A stretch of 64,000 nucleotides of DNA, taken from Cellulophaga sp. HaHa_2_95 (lineage in GTDB: Bacteria > Bacteroidota > Bacteroidia > Flavobacteriales > Flavobacteriaceae). The position numbers and the translations under genes were made by a program. Position 1 is the first letter of the stretch. Each line of letters begins with the position of its first letter. Under the pieces are notes generated by a model, which saw nothing but the letters and a program-made list of their open reading frames with translations, did no database searches and was not told the origin of the DNA. Location: positions 1,302,001-1,366,000 of the forward strand of contig NZ_CP058988.1 of NCBI RefSeq assembly GCF_019278565.1, given 5' to 3'. Of the stretch, positions 43,595 to 50,372 are shown piece after piece.

Positions 43595-43665
43595 CCCGTT
43601 CGCTCTTGAAAAACTACCGTTGGTCATAAAGTAGTTTTAAATACTTGATAATCACTATATCTTTA
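43595..43665 (+). promoter_or_regulatory. LytTR-type operator and promoter, unit 2
   Basis: CCCGTTCGC (43595-43603), 12-bp spacer, ACCGTTGGT (43616-43624), TATCTTTA at 43658-43665. Same geometry as unit 1. Confidence 0.75.
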
Positions 43666-43710
43666 CCTCATAATAGAAAACAAATCATCAATCTTAAAAA
43701 TAATCATCTT

Positions 43711-44094
43711 ATGAAAAATTTAGTTTACACCTTCGGAATTATCGCTACAATGACCTTGTCTAATGTTGCAAGTGCTCACGTACATCCAAATGATAAAAGT
43801 GCAAAAGTAGAAACTACGAGTATTAAAAATGTAGCACCAATAAGTATTGCTGTTGCACAGCGTGATTTAAGTACGGTACAGAAATTTATAGAATTTGGAG
43901 CCGATATAGAAGTTAAAACGGAAGTAAACGGGATGACCCCATTAATGTATGCGGCACGTTTTAATAATGTAGACATGATCAAATTATTATTGGACAATGG
44001 CGCAGATAAAGAAGCTGTTTCAAAAATGGGATTCACCGCTGCAAAATATGCAGAACTATCTGGAGCAAGCGCAGCTTCAGAATTATTAAAATAA
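43711..44094 (+). CDS. Small secreted ankyrin protein, unit 2
   Basis: 127 aa, ATG at 43711. It is a near-identical copy of unit 1 but with Leu16 in the signal peptide and the FNNVDMIKLL variant in the second ankyrin repeat. The Tyr/Ser to Phe/Asp changes lie on the exposed side of a repeat, so they could alter binding. Transcribed from its own promoter and ended by its own terminator. Confidence 0.93.
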   Translation: MKNLVYTFGIIATMTLSNVASAHVHPNDKSAKVETTSIKNVAPISIAVAQRDLSTVQKFIEFGADIEVKTEVNGMTPLMYAARFNNVDMIKLLLDNGADKEAVSKMGFTAAKYAELSGASAASELLK

Positions 44095-44126
44095 TAAAGA
44101 ACAAAGCATCAATCAATCATCTAAAA

Positions 44127-44150
44127 GGGAGCCAAATGGCTCCTTTTTTT
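44127..44150 (+). terminator. Terminator, copy 3
   Basis: Same hairpin and T-run as copies 1 and 2, after unit 2. Confidence 0.9.
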
Positions 44151-44203
44151 ATGCATATTAATTTCTATAGGACTAGCGTAAATCGATTTGGTTTTAGATA
44201 ATC

Positions 44204-44274
44204 CCCGTTCGCTCTTGAAAAACTACCGTTGGTCATAAAGTAGTTTTAAATACTTGATAATCACTATATCTTTA
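44204..44274 (+). promoter_or_regulatory. LytTR-type operator and promoter, unit 3
   Basis: CCCGTTCGC (44204-44212), 12-bp spacer, ACCGTTGGT (44225-44233), TATCTTTA at 44267-44274. Confidence 0.75.
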
Positions 44275-44319
44275 CCTCATAATAGAAAACAAATCATCAA
44301 TCTTAAAAATAATCATCTT

Positions 44320-44703
44320 ATGAAAAATTTAGTTTACACCTTCGGAATTATCGCTACAATGACCTTGTCTAATGTTGCAAGTGCACACGTACATCCAAAT
44401 GATAAAAGTGCAAAAGTAGAAACTACGAGTATTAAAAATGTAGCACCAATAAGTATTGCTGTTGCACAGCGTGATTTAAGTACGGTACAGAAATTTATAG
44501 AATTTGGCGCCGATATAGAAGTTAAAACGGAAGTAAACGGGATGACCCCATTAATGTATGCGGCACGTTTTAATAATGTAGACATGATCAAATTATTATT
44601 GGACAATGGCGCAGATAAAGAAGCTGTTTCAAAAATGGGATTCACCGCTGCAAAATATGCAGAACTATCTGGAGCAAGCGCAGCTTCAGAATTATTAAAA
44701 TAA
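44320..44703 (+). CDS. Small secreted ankyrin protein, unit 3
   Basis: 127 aa, ATG at 44320. The protein is identical to that of unit 2 (FNNVDM form), and the nucleotide sequence is nearly so, with changes such as GGAGCC to GGCGCC at the codon pair for GA in EFGAD. This is the kind of divergence expected from recent duplication or gene conversion. Confidence 0.93.
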   Translation: MKNLVYTFGIIATMTLSNVASAHVHPNDKSAKVETTSIKNVAPISIAVAQRDLSTVQKFIEFGADIEVKTEVNGMTPLMYAARFNNVDMIKLLLDNGADKEAVSKMGFTAAKYAELSGASAASELLK

Positions 44704-44735
44704 TAAAGAACAAAGCATCAATCAATCATCTAAAA

Positions 44736-44759
44736 GGGAGCCAAATGGCTCCTTTTTTT
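44736..44759 (+). terminator. Terminator, copy 4
   Basis: Same hairpin and T-run, after unit 3. Confidence 0.9.
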
Positions 44760-44812
44760 ATGCATATTAATTTCTATAGGACTAGCGTAAATCGATTTGG
44801 TTTTAGATAATC

Positions 44813-44883
44813 CCCGTTCGCTCTTGAAAAACTACCGTTGGTCATAAAGTAGTTTTAAATACTTGATAATCACTATATCTTTA
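44813..44883 (+). promoter_or_regulatory. LytTR-type operator and promoter, unit 4
   Basis: CCCGTTCGC (44813-44821), 12-bp spacer, ACCGTTGGT (44834-44842), TATCTTTA at 44876-44883. Confidence 0.75.
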
Positions 44884-44928
44884 CCTCATAATAGAAAACA
44901 AATCATCAATCTTAAAAATAATCATCTT

Positions 44929-45312
44929 ATGAAAAATTTAGTTTACACCTTCGGAATTATCGCTACAATGACCTTGTCAAATGTTGCAAGTGCACACGTA
45001 CATCCAAATGATAAAAGTGCAAAAGTAGAAACTACGAGTATTAAAAATGTAGCACCAATAAGTATTGCTGTTGCACAGCGTGATCTAAGTACGGTACAGA
45101 AATTTATAGAATTTGGCGCCGATATAGAAGTTAAAACGGAAGTAAACGGAATGACCCCATTAATGTATGCGGCACGTTTTAATAATGTAGACATGATCAA
45201 ATTATTATTGGACAATGGCGCAGACAAAGAAGCAGTTTCAAAAATGGGATTCACCGCTGCAAAATATGCAGAACTATCTGGAGCAAGCGCAGCTTCAGAA
45301 TTATTAAAATAA
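44929..45312 (+). CDS. Small secreted ankyrin protein, unit 4
   Basis: 127 aa, ATG at 44929. Same protein as units 2 and 3. It shares two silent variants with unit 5 (TTGTCAAAT in the signal region and GATCTAAGT in the first repeat) and has one of its own (GCAGACAAAGAAGCA), so it lies between units 3 and 5 in sequence as well as in position. Confidence 0.93.
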   Translation: MKNLVYTFGIIATMTLSNVASAHVHPNDKSAKVETTSIKNVAPISIAVAQRDLSTVQKFIEFGADIEVKTEVNGMTPLMYAARFNNVDMIKLLLDNGADKEAVSKMGFTAAKYAELSGASAASELLK

Positions 45313-45344
45313 TAAAGAACAAAACATCAATCAATCATCTAAAA

Positions 45345-45368
45345 GGGAGCCAAATGGCTCCTTTTTTT
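45345..45368 (+). terminator. Terminator, copy 5
   Basis: Same hairpin and T-run, after unit 4. Confidence 0.9.
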
Positions 45369-45421
45369 ATGTGTATTAATTTCTATAGGACTAGCGTAAA
45401 TCGATTCGGTTTTAGAAAATC

Positions 45422-45492
45422 CCCGTTCGCTCTTGAAAAACTACCGTTGGTCATAAAGTAGTTTTAAATACTTGATAATCACTATATCTTTA
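45422..45492 (+). promoter_or_regulatory. LytTR-type operator and promoter, unit 5
   Basis: CCCGTTCGC (45422-45430), 12-bp spacer, ACCGTTGGT (45443-45451), TATCTTTA at 45485-45492. The upstream segment GATTCGGTTTTAGAAAATCC matches unit 1 rather than units 2-4. Confidence 0.75.
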
Positions 45493-45537
45493 CCTCATAA
45501 TAGAAAACAAATCATCAATCTTAAAAATAATCATCTT

Positions 45538-45921
45538 ATGAAAAATTTAGTTTACACCTTCGGAATTATCGCTACAATGACCTTGTCAAATGTTGCAAGT
45601 GCACACGTACATCCAAATGATAAAAGTGCAAAAGTAGAAACTACGAGTATTAAAAATGTAGCACCAATAAGTATTGCTGTTGCACAGCGTGATCTAAGTA
45701 CGGTACAGAAATTTATAGAATTTGGCGCCGATATAGAAGTTAAAACGGAAGTAAACGGAATGACCCCATTAATGTATGCGGCACGTTATAATAATGTATC
45801 GATGATAAAATTATTATTGGACAATGGCGCAGATAAAGAAGCTGTTTCAAAAATGGGATTCACCGCTGCAAAATATGCAGAACTATCTGGAGCAAGCGCA
45901 GCTTCAGAATTATTAAAATAA
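45538..45921 (+). CDS. Small secreted ankyrin protein, unit 5
   Basis: 127 aa, ATG at 45538. It has Leu16 like units 2-4 but the YNNVSMIKLL form of the second ankyrin repeat seen only in unit 1. So it is a mosaic: the first half resembles unit 4 and the second half resembles unit 1. This suggests unequal crossing over or gene conversion between units. Confidence 0.93.
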   Translation: MKNLVYTFGIIATMTLSNVASAHVHPNDKSAKVETTSIKNVAPISIAVAQRDLSTVQKFIEFGADIEVKTEVNGMTPLMYAARYNNVSMIKLLLDNGADKEAVSKMGFTAAKYAELSGASAASELLK

Positions 45922-45953
45922 TAAAGAACAAAACATCAATCAATCATCTAAAA

Positions 45954-45977
45954 GGGAGCCAAATGGCTCCTTTTTTT
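45954..45977 (+). terminator. Terminator, copy 6
   Basis: Same hairpin and T-run, after unit 5. Confidence 0.9.
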
Positions 45978-46030
45978 ATGTGTATTAATTTCTATAGGAC
46001 TAGCGTAAATCGATTTGGTTTTAGATAATC

Positions 46031-46101
46031 CCCGTTCGCTCTTGAAAAACTACCGTTTGTCATAATGTATTTTTAAATACTTGATAATCAGTGTAAATTT
46101 A
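46031..46101 (+). promoter_or_regulatory. LytTR-type operator and promoter of small-gene transcript
   Basis: CCCGTTCGC (46031-46039), 12-bp spacer, ACCGTTTGT (46052-46060), then TAAATTTA (46094-46101), again 42 nt after the second half-site starts. The -7 bases differ from those in the array (TAAATTTA against TATCTTTA), while spacing and core positions are kept. Confidence 0.7.
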
Positions 46102-46138
46102 TGTCAGATAATAATGACAATCAATAAAGTATACCCAT

Positions 46139-46279
46139 ATGAAAGTTTCCATTACGAGTACGAGTATCAAACAAAAAGAAATAGTAAAAATCTTAATTTT
46201 CGCAACTATTATTGGCGGTTTTTCGCTCTATAAATTAGGATATATGCTGGGACAACTGATCTATAATTTAGGCTACTAA
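46139..46279 (+). CDS. Small membrane protein (46 aa)
   Basis: A 46-residue frame beginning MKVSITSTSIKQKEIVKILI with a hydrophobic middle (ILIFATIIGGFSLYKLGYML) and ending QLIYNLGY. It starts 37 bp after the -7 element of the sixth operator, so it is the first gene of that transcript. One transmembrane helix is likely. Too short for family assignment; it is supported mainly by position and the presence of a start directly behind a conserved promoter. Confidence 0.5.
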   Translation: MKVSITSTSIKQKEIVKILIFATIIGGFSLYKLGYMLGQLIYNLGY

Positions 46280-46307
46280 GTATTAATTTCAAATACCATA
46301 AAATCAA

Positions 46308-46481
46308 ATGAAAAATTACAGCATTATAAAAATGGATTCGTCCTGGTCTACAGAACAACTTAGAATAGATGTAGAGCGATTCGTGAATCAAAAATCACGT
46401 GAAGGCTATGAGATTACAACGGTAGCTTTTGGTGTAAATCTATGGTGGATGCCCACCGCATTTATAACTATTTGCAAATAG
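46308..46481 (+). CDS. DUF4177-like small protein (57 aa)
   Basis: A 57-residue frame MKNYSIIKMDSSWSTEQLRI, then DVERFVNQKSREGYEITTVA, and a hydrophobic tail WWMPTAFITICK. The arrangement (short strand, helix with E-x-x-N, then EGYEITTV, then a final strand) resembles DUF4177 proteins, whose helix ends in a G-W/Y-E motif. Second gene of the transcript that begins at 46139, 28 bp downstream. Function unknown. Confidence 0.5.
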   Translation: MKNYSIIKMDSSWSTEQLRIDVERFVNQKSREGYEITTVAFGVNLWWMPTAFITICK

Positions 46482-46484
46482 CCT

Positions 46485-46555
46485 ACCGTTCGCTTATTCT
46501 AATTTACCGTTTGCCATAATTCACTTAGATATCCCCTTTAATAGATTTATTTTTA
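46485..46555 (+). promoter_or_regulatory. LytTR-type operator and promoter upstream of short ORF
   Basis: ACCGTTCGC (46485-46493), 12-bp spacer, ACCGTTTGC (46506-46514), then TATTTTTA (46548-46555) 42 nt after the second half-site starts. The surrounding DNA is not related to the 609-bp unit, so this is an independent instance of the same arrangement. Confidence 0.7.
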
Positions 46556-46591
46556 GGGTATAGAAATACAATAACCTTTAAAACCAATACT

Positions 46592-46648
46592 ATGATCTCT
46601 TTAGTAAAATACATTATAGAAATAGTTATTAATCTTATATTGCTTTAA
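46592..46648 (+). CDS. Tiny hydrophobic ORF (18 aa)
   Basis: MISLVKYIIEIVINLILL, 18 residues, beginning 37 bp after the -7 element at 46548, the same distance as the 46-aa gene has from its -7. It could be a small membrane peptide or a leader. The coding call is weak. Confidence 0.3.
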   Translation: MISLVKYIIEIVINLILL

Positions 46649-46709
46649 TAATTACTGTTTTAAGAAAAACAGGGTGTAAATTCACTTTACAATTTGGAAT
46701 ATATCGGGA

Positions 46710-47063
46710 ATGGACAAGAAAAAACAAACACAGAATAAAAATCTAAAATACGTAGTATATACCTTAATTGGTATCGCTTTTTTTATTGCTGTGATTGGTG
46801 TGGTAAGTTTTATAGCACATGAATCAGGACATAGGGAGATAGGAAATATAGAGGCCTATAACGCTGGTAAAAGACTGGGGATAAGATTAGGAATATTGGT
46901 TAATTTTATTCTGAAAAGCGGATTTTTAATGGGTAGTTTCATTGCTATGGCTGCATCCTGGGAGAAAAACAAATCCATATCGAAAGCTATGCTGCACGCA
47001 GTTCTAAGTTGGGGGTATGTCGTTTATTATGCAATAACCAGAAAAACAATTTTAAATAACTAG
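46710..47063 (+). CDS. Hypothetical membrane protein
   Basis: 117 aa. After a short charged start come two transmembrane segments (~13-33 and ~60-82) and a further hydrophobic stretch (~92-106). No family is recognised. It lies 45 bp before the pseudokinase gene in the same direction, so it may open the signalling operon. Its function is unknown. Confidence 0.6.
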   Translation: MDKKKQTQNKNLKYVVYTLIGIAFFIAVIGVVSFIAHESGHREIGNIEAYNAGKRLGIRLGILVNFILKSGFLMGSFIAMAASWEKNKSISKAMLHAVLSWGYVVYYAITRKTILNN

Positions 47064-47107
47064 CCGTCGTCTAGTGATTTATAATTTTATATGCTAAGAA
47101 ATAATTA

Positions 47108-48184
47108 ATGATTAAATTTTTAACTAAAAATCCTTTTTGGATCGTACAAATTATAGGCTGGTTTGTTTCCGGCTTTTTTGTGGCTTCTGTGAATAAAGCA
47201 GGAGCTAATGTTCAGGCCTTATTTTTTTTATTTGGGAGCATATTTATAGTAGGAATTTTTACTACTTCTCTTCTAAGAGCTTATTTTAAAAAGTTTGTTT
47301 CCATGGACAAGGTTGGATTCAAGCAAATAGCACTTATACTATTGGGGACATTCTTAGCGACTATTTGTTGGTTTTTGTTAAATTATTGTTTTGGTTATCT
47401 CGTAGGTTTTTTAATGGATTCTGTAGAACTGAAATTAAAAAAAACACTATTAAAAGCACCTAATATTGGCTTTTTGATTTTTGTGTTAAATTGGTTTTTA
47501 ATTATAATTTGGACCGTTTTATATTATGGTATAAAAATGTTGATGGATTATAATAGATCACGTATTGATAGGTTGCGATTACGTGATAAAATAAAGCAAG
47601 AACAGCTTAATATTTTAAAGGGGCATATAAATCCTGAGTTCATGTTTACGTCCTTAAATAATATTAAAGGGTTAATGTTGGAAGATGTTTCAGACTCTAG
47701 AAATAAACTTACACAGCTCGCAGAGTTGCTGCGGTATTCTTTAACTAAAAACAATATCAATACCGTTTTATTGGAGGAAGAGATTGTATATGTACATAAT
47801 TTTATAGAGCTAGTTTTTATAGAAAACAAGACAGCATCCACTATAGAATGTCATATAGAAGAAGCCACCAAAAAATTAGAAATTCCTCCAATGCTATTGC
47901 TTAATATGATAGAATTAGCTACGAAACACGGAGTATTACTTCATAATGTAAAAGGTGAGATTTTTATTCATTCTGAAAGAAGAGAAAATCAACTTTTTTT
48001 AACGGTAACCCATAGTGGAGCGAGTAGTCCAAAATCACAAAGGAAAGTATTAGAGAAAAGCATCCAGCAGCGGTTAAAATTGCTTTATAAAGAGGAGGCG
48101 CACTTCTCAAGAACTTTTAAAGAGGGGAATACGATACTAGAATTAGTGCTACCCATTATCGAAGAAAAAAACACAGAAGTATAA
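47108..48184 (+). CDS. LytS-type sensor protein, degenerate (pseudokinase)
   Basis: 358 aa. Four transmembrane helices (~10-27, 36-60, 76-104, 120-147) are followed by the His_kinase/HATPase region. The phosphoacceptor His of NPHF is Glu177 here (GHINPEFMFTSLNN). In the ATPase N-box the usual ENAAKHG reads ELATKHG, so the Asn is lost, and the glycine boxes are also altered (VTHSG, EKSIQQRL). It should therefore not autophosphorylate. It is adjacent to an intact homologue of the same length, so it may modulate that kinase through heterodimer formation. The two genes lie 3 bp apart. Confidence 0.85.
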   Translation: MIKFLTKNPFWIVQIIGWFVSGFFVASVNKAGANVQALFFLFGSIFIVGIFTTSLLRAYFKKFVSMDKVGFKQIALILLGTFLATICWFLLNYCFGYLVGFLMDSVELKLKKTLLKAPNIGFLIFVLNWFLIIIWTVLYYGIKMLMDYNRSRIDRLRLRDKIKQEQLNILKGHINPEFMFTSLNNIKGLMLEDVSDSRNKLTQLAELLRYSLTKNNINTVLLEEEIVYVHNFIELVFIENKTASTIECHIEEATKKLEIPPMLLLNMIELATKHGVLLHNVKGEIFIHSERRENQLFLTVTHSGASSPKSQRKVLEKSIQQRLKLLYKEEAHFSRTFKEGNTILELVLPIIEEKNTEV

Positions 48185-48187
48185 TCC

Positions 48188-49243
48188 ATGAAATTAACGA
48201 AGACAAATAAAGAGCTGCTTTTTTGGATCTTGCAAATTGTAGGCTGGTTGGGAGTAAATTCACTTATTCTTATGATTCCTTTTGGTTTTAGTAATACCTA
48301 CATGCTATACAGCTTTGTAGTAGGAAGCGCAATTGGTATTGTAAGTACTTCAATTTTTAGACATTATTTAAATAATAATATTGACATTGAAGTATTTGGA
48401 AAAAGGAGTATTATAAATTTAGTGGTATCCTTCTTCGCCTGTAGTTTACTCTATTATTTTTTATTGTTTACCACAGAAGAAATTTATGAACTGTATATTG
48501 GAAGAACGGCAACGGAAATAAAATGGATTAAAGAAAATATAGGTTTTCTATCTGCAGTATTTAATACTATGATTACTGTTTTCGGGTGGACTATAATTTA
48601 TTTTGCGATTAAATTTGTAATAAACGCCAACAAAAATAGATTAGAAAGTTTAGAGCTTAATGCCACACTGCGGGAAGCACAATTAAATACACTAAAGGGA
48701 CAGGTAAATCCGCACTTTATGTTCAATAGCCTTAATAATATTAGAGGTTTAATGTTAGAAGACGTAAGCAAATCTCGAGAGATGATTACCAAGCTTTCTG
48801 AAATGCTTCAATATGCATTGTCTAAAAATACTGTAGATGCTATTGCTTTAAGTGAAGAAGTAGATATGGTTGATAATTACATCGCTTTAGCCAAAATACA
48901 AATGGAAGACAGGCTGCTTTATGAAAAAGAAATAGCAGCAGAAAGTTTAACTATTATGATTCCTCCAATGATTATACAATTACTGGTTGAAAATGCAGCA
49001 AAACATGGGATCTCTAACCTAAAAAATGGAGGTAAAATTCTTTTACAAACTATAGTTACGGCTTCTGAGTTGCAAATTGTTGTAAAAAATACAGGAAAGC
49101 TAAGTATCAGTGAAAACTCAACTAAATTAGGATTAAAAAATATACGACAACGTCTACGATTGCTCTATGGCCCTAAAGGTCAGTTTACACTCGAAGAGAT
49201 AGAAAACGAAGTCGTTGCCACTATAAAAATACCGACCGCATGA
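48188..49243 (+). CDS. LytS-type sensor histidine kinase
   Basis: 351 aa. Membrane helices lie at ~12-32, 38-56, 75-94 and 120-143, followed by a His_kinase domain with the phosphoacceptor His176 in GQVNPHFMFNSLNNIRGLM. The N-box is intact (VENAAKHGISNL), as are VKNTG and LGLKNIRQRL. No large extracellular sensor domain is present, so the signal would be sensed in the membrane. It overlaps the downstream regulator gene by 4 bp (ATGA). The companion upstream protein is a degenerate copy. Confidence 0.92.
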   Translation: MKLTKTNKELLFWILQIVGWLGVNSLILMIPFGFSNTYMLYSFVVGSAIGIVSTSIFRHYLNNNIDIEVFGKRSIINLVVSFFACSLLYYFLLFTTEEIYELYIGRTATEIKWIKENIGFLSAVFNTMITVFGWTIIYFAIKFVINANKNRLESLELNATLREAQLNTLKGQVNPHFMFNSLNNIRGLMLEDVSKSREMITKLSEMLQYALSKNTVDAIALSEEVDMVDNYIALAKIQMEDRLLYEKEIAAESLTIMIPPMIIQLLVENAAKHGISNLKNGGKILLQTIVTASELQIVVKNTGKLSISENSTKLGLKNIRQRLRLLYGPKGQFTLEEIENEVVATIKIPTA

Positions 49244-49974
49244 AAAAAATAAAAACTGTAATTGTAGAAGATTCTCGTTTGGCTCGTAATGAAATAAAGG
49301 AACTCTTAAAACAACATCCTGAATTGGAGCTTGTGGGGGAGGCTGAAAATGTAGATGAAGGTTTTGAACTAATCAACGCAACTAAACCCGACTTACTTCT
49401 TTTAGATATTAATATGCCGGAAAAAGATGGCTTTGAATTGTTAGAGATGTTAGACGAGGTTCCGATTACCGTATTTACCACAGCATTTGATGAGTATGCC
49501 ATTAAATCTTTTGAATACAACGCCTTAGATTATTTATTAAAGCCGATAAATGACAAACGTTTTTCTCAAGCAATAGATAAGGTGAAAATTAAAATAGAAG
49601 GAGCTAGTAGTGATGAAACACCTGCGAACACAGAGCGCCTAACAGAAAGTAGTCAGATATTTATTAAAGACGGTGAAAAATGCTGGTTGGTTAAAATAGG
49701 GGATATTTTATTAATAGAAATTGTGGGGAATTATTCTCGCGTTTATTTTCAGGACCAAAAGCCAATGCTCTATAAATCTTTAAATCAAGTAGAAGAAAAA
49801 TTGCCTGTAGAAAACTTTTTTAGGGTAAATCGACAGCAGATTATCAATATGAATCACATTAAAAATGTGGTGCCTTGGTTCAATGGTAAACTAAAGTTAA
49901 GCATGAATAACGGAGAAGAGGTGGAAGTATCTAGAAGACAATCCTACATCTTTAAAGACCGTATGAGCTTTTAG
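49240..49974 (+). CDS. LytTR-type response regulator
   Basis: 244 aa. The receiver domain starts KIKTVIVEDSRLARNEIKEL and has the phosphoacceptor Asp56 in LLLLDINMPEKDG, then FTTAFDEYAIKSFEYNALDY and LLKPI. The C-terminal LytTR domain (~143-244) shows KCWLVKIGDILLIEIVGNYS, EEKLPVENFFRVNRQQIINM and VPWFNGKLKLSMNNGEEVEV. LytTR domains bind pairs of ~9-bp direct repeats 12 bp apart. Seven such sites lie 3-6 kb upstream. Translation is coupled to the kinase gene. Confidence 0.95.
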   Translation: MKKIKTVIVEDSRLARNEIKELLKQHPELELVGEAENVDEGFELINATKPDLLLLDINMPEKDGFELLEMLDEVPITVFTTAFDEYAIKSFEYNALDYLLKPINDKRFSQAIDKVKIKIEGASSDETPANTERLTESSQIFIKDGEKCWLVKIGDILLIEIVGNYSRVYFQDQKPMLYKSLNQVEEKLPVENFFRVNRQQIINMNHIKNVVPWFNGKLKLSMNNGEEVEVSRRQSYIFKDRMSF

Positions 49975-50032
49975 TCGCACTAAAATTATATTTATGAGTT
50001 CTAGCGAATATTGACCAATTAAATGACCAGAA

Positions 50033-50308
50033 ATGAATTTAGCGGAAAAAACTTCAGAAAAACTCCAAGGAGAATTAAAAGTAATGAAAGTTATAACACG
50101 AGCACTTATAGGTGTTCTGGGAGCTCTCTTTCTATTTTGTGTATATGGCTTATTGACCAATGAAGATAATACCTTTTTTATTTCTATGATTGTTGTCCCA
50201 ATAGCTTTAGGCGCAATTATTCCTTTGAATTACGCTGAAATGAAAAAAATAAAAACCCAACTGGAATCTCAAAAATCAACAGATTTGAATTCAAATTTGC
50301 AGGTTTAA
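50033..50308 (+). CDS. Hypothetical small membrane protein
   Basis: 91 aa. A short amphipathic start leads to two transmembrane helices (~22-41 and ~48-66) and a charged, coiled-coil-like tail. It follows the LytTR regulator in the same direction with 58 bp between, possibly in the same transcript. No family recognised. Confidence 0.55.
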   Translation: MNLAEKTSEKLQGELKVMKVITRALIGVLGALFLFCVYGLLTNEDNTFFISMIVVPIALGAIIPLNYAEMKKIKTQLESQKSTDLNSNLQV

Positions 50309-50372
50309 GTGGAAGTGAGCTTTTAATAGTTTTATGCTTACATTTAGAAACAATAACTAGGAACATTTGCCG

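Larger units (their letters stand above)
42909..46090 (+). repeat. Tandem array, five 609-bp gene units plus partial sixth
   Basis: Five head-to-tail copies with exactly 609 bp period (starts 42909, 43518, 44127, 44736, 45345), then a truncated sixth (45954 to ~46090) that holds only terminator and promoter. Each unit runs terminator, two-half-site operator, -7 element, ankyrin gene. Differences between copies are few and almost all substitutions. The array is a set of independent transcription units. Confidence 0.97.

Noticed and set aside
43776..44036. Minus-strand frames within the ankyrin units
   Set aside because: They recur only because the units are copies and lie fully inside the strongly supported plus-strand genes; they are shadows.
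42909..46090. CRISPR array
   Set aside because: The repeats are 609 bp gene units rather than short repeats with unique spacers, and no cas genes are in the window.
46592..46648. Type I toxin peptide
   Set aside because: The 18-residue hydrophobic ORF has no visible antisense promoter or antitoxin RNA, so only a low-confidence ORF is reported.
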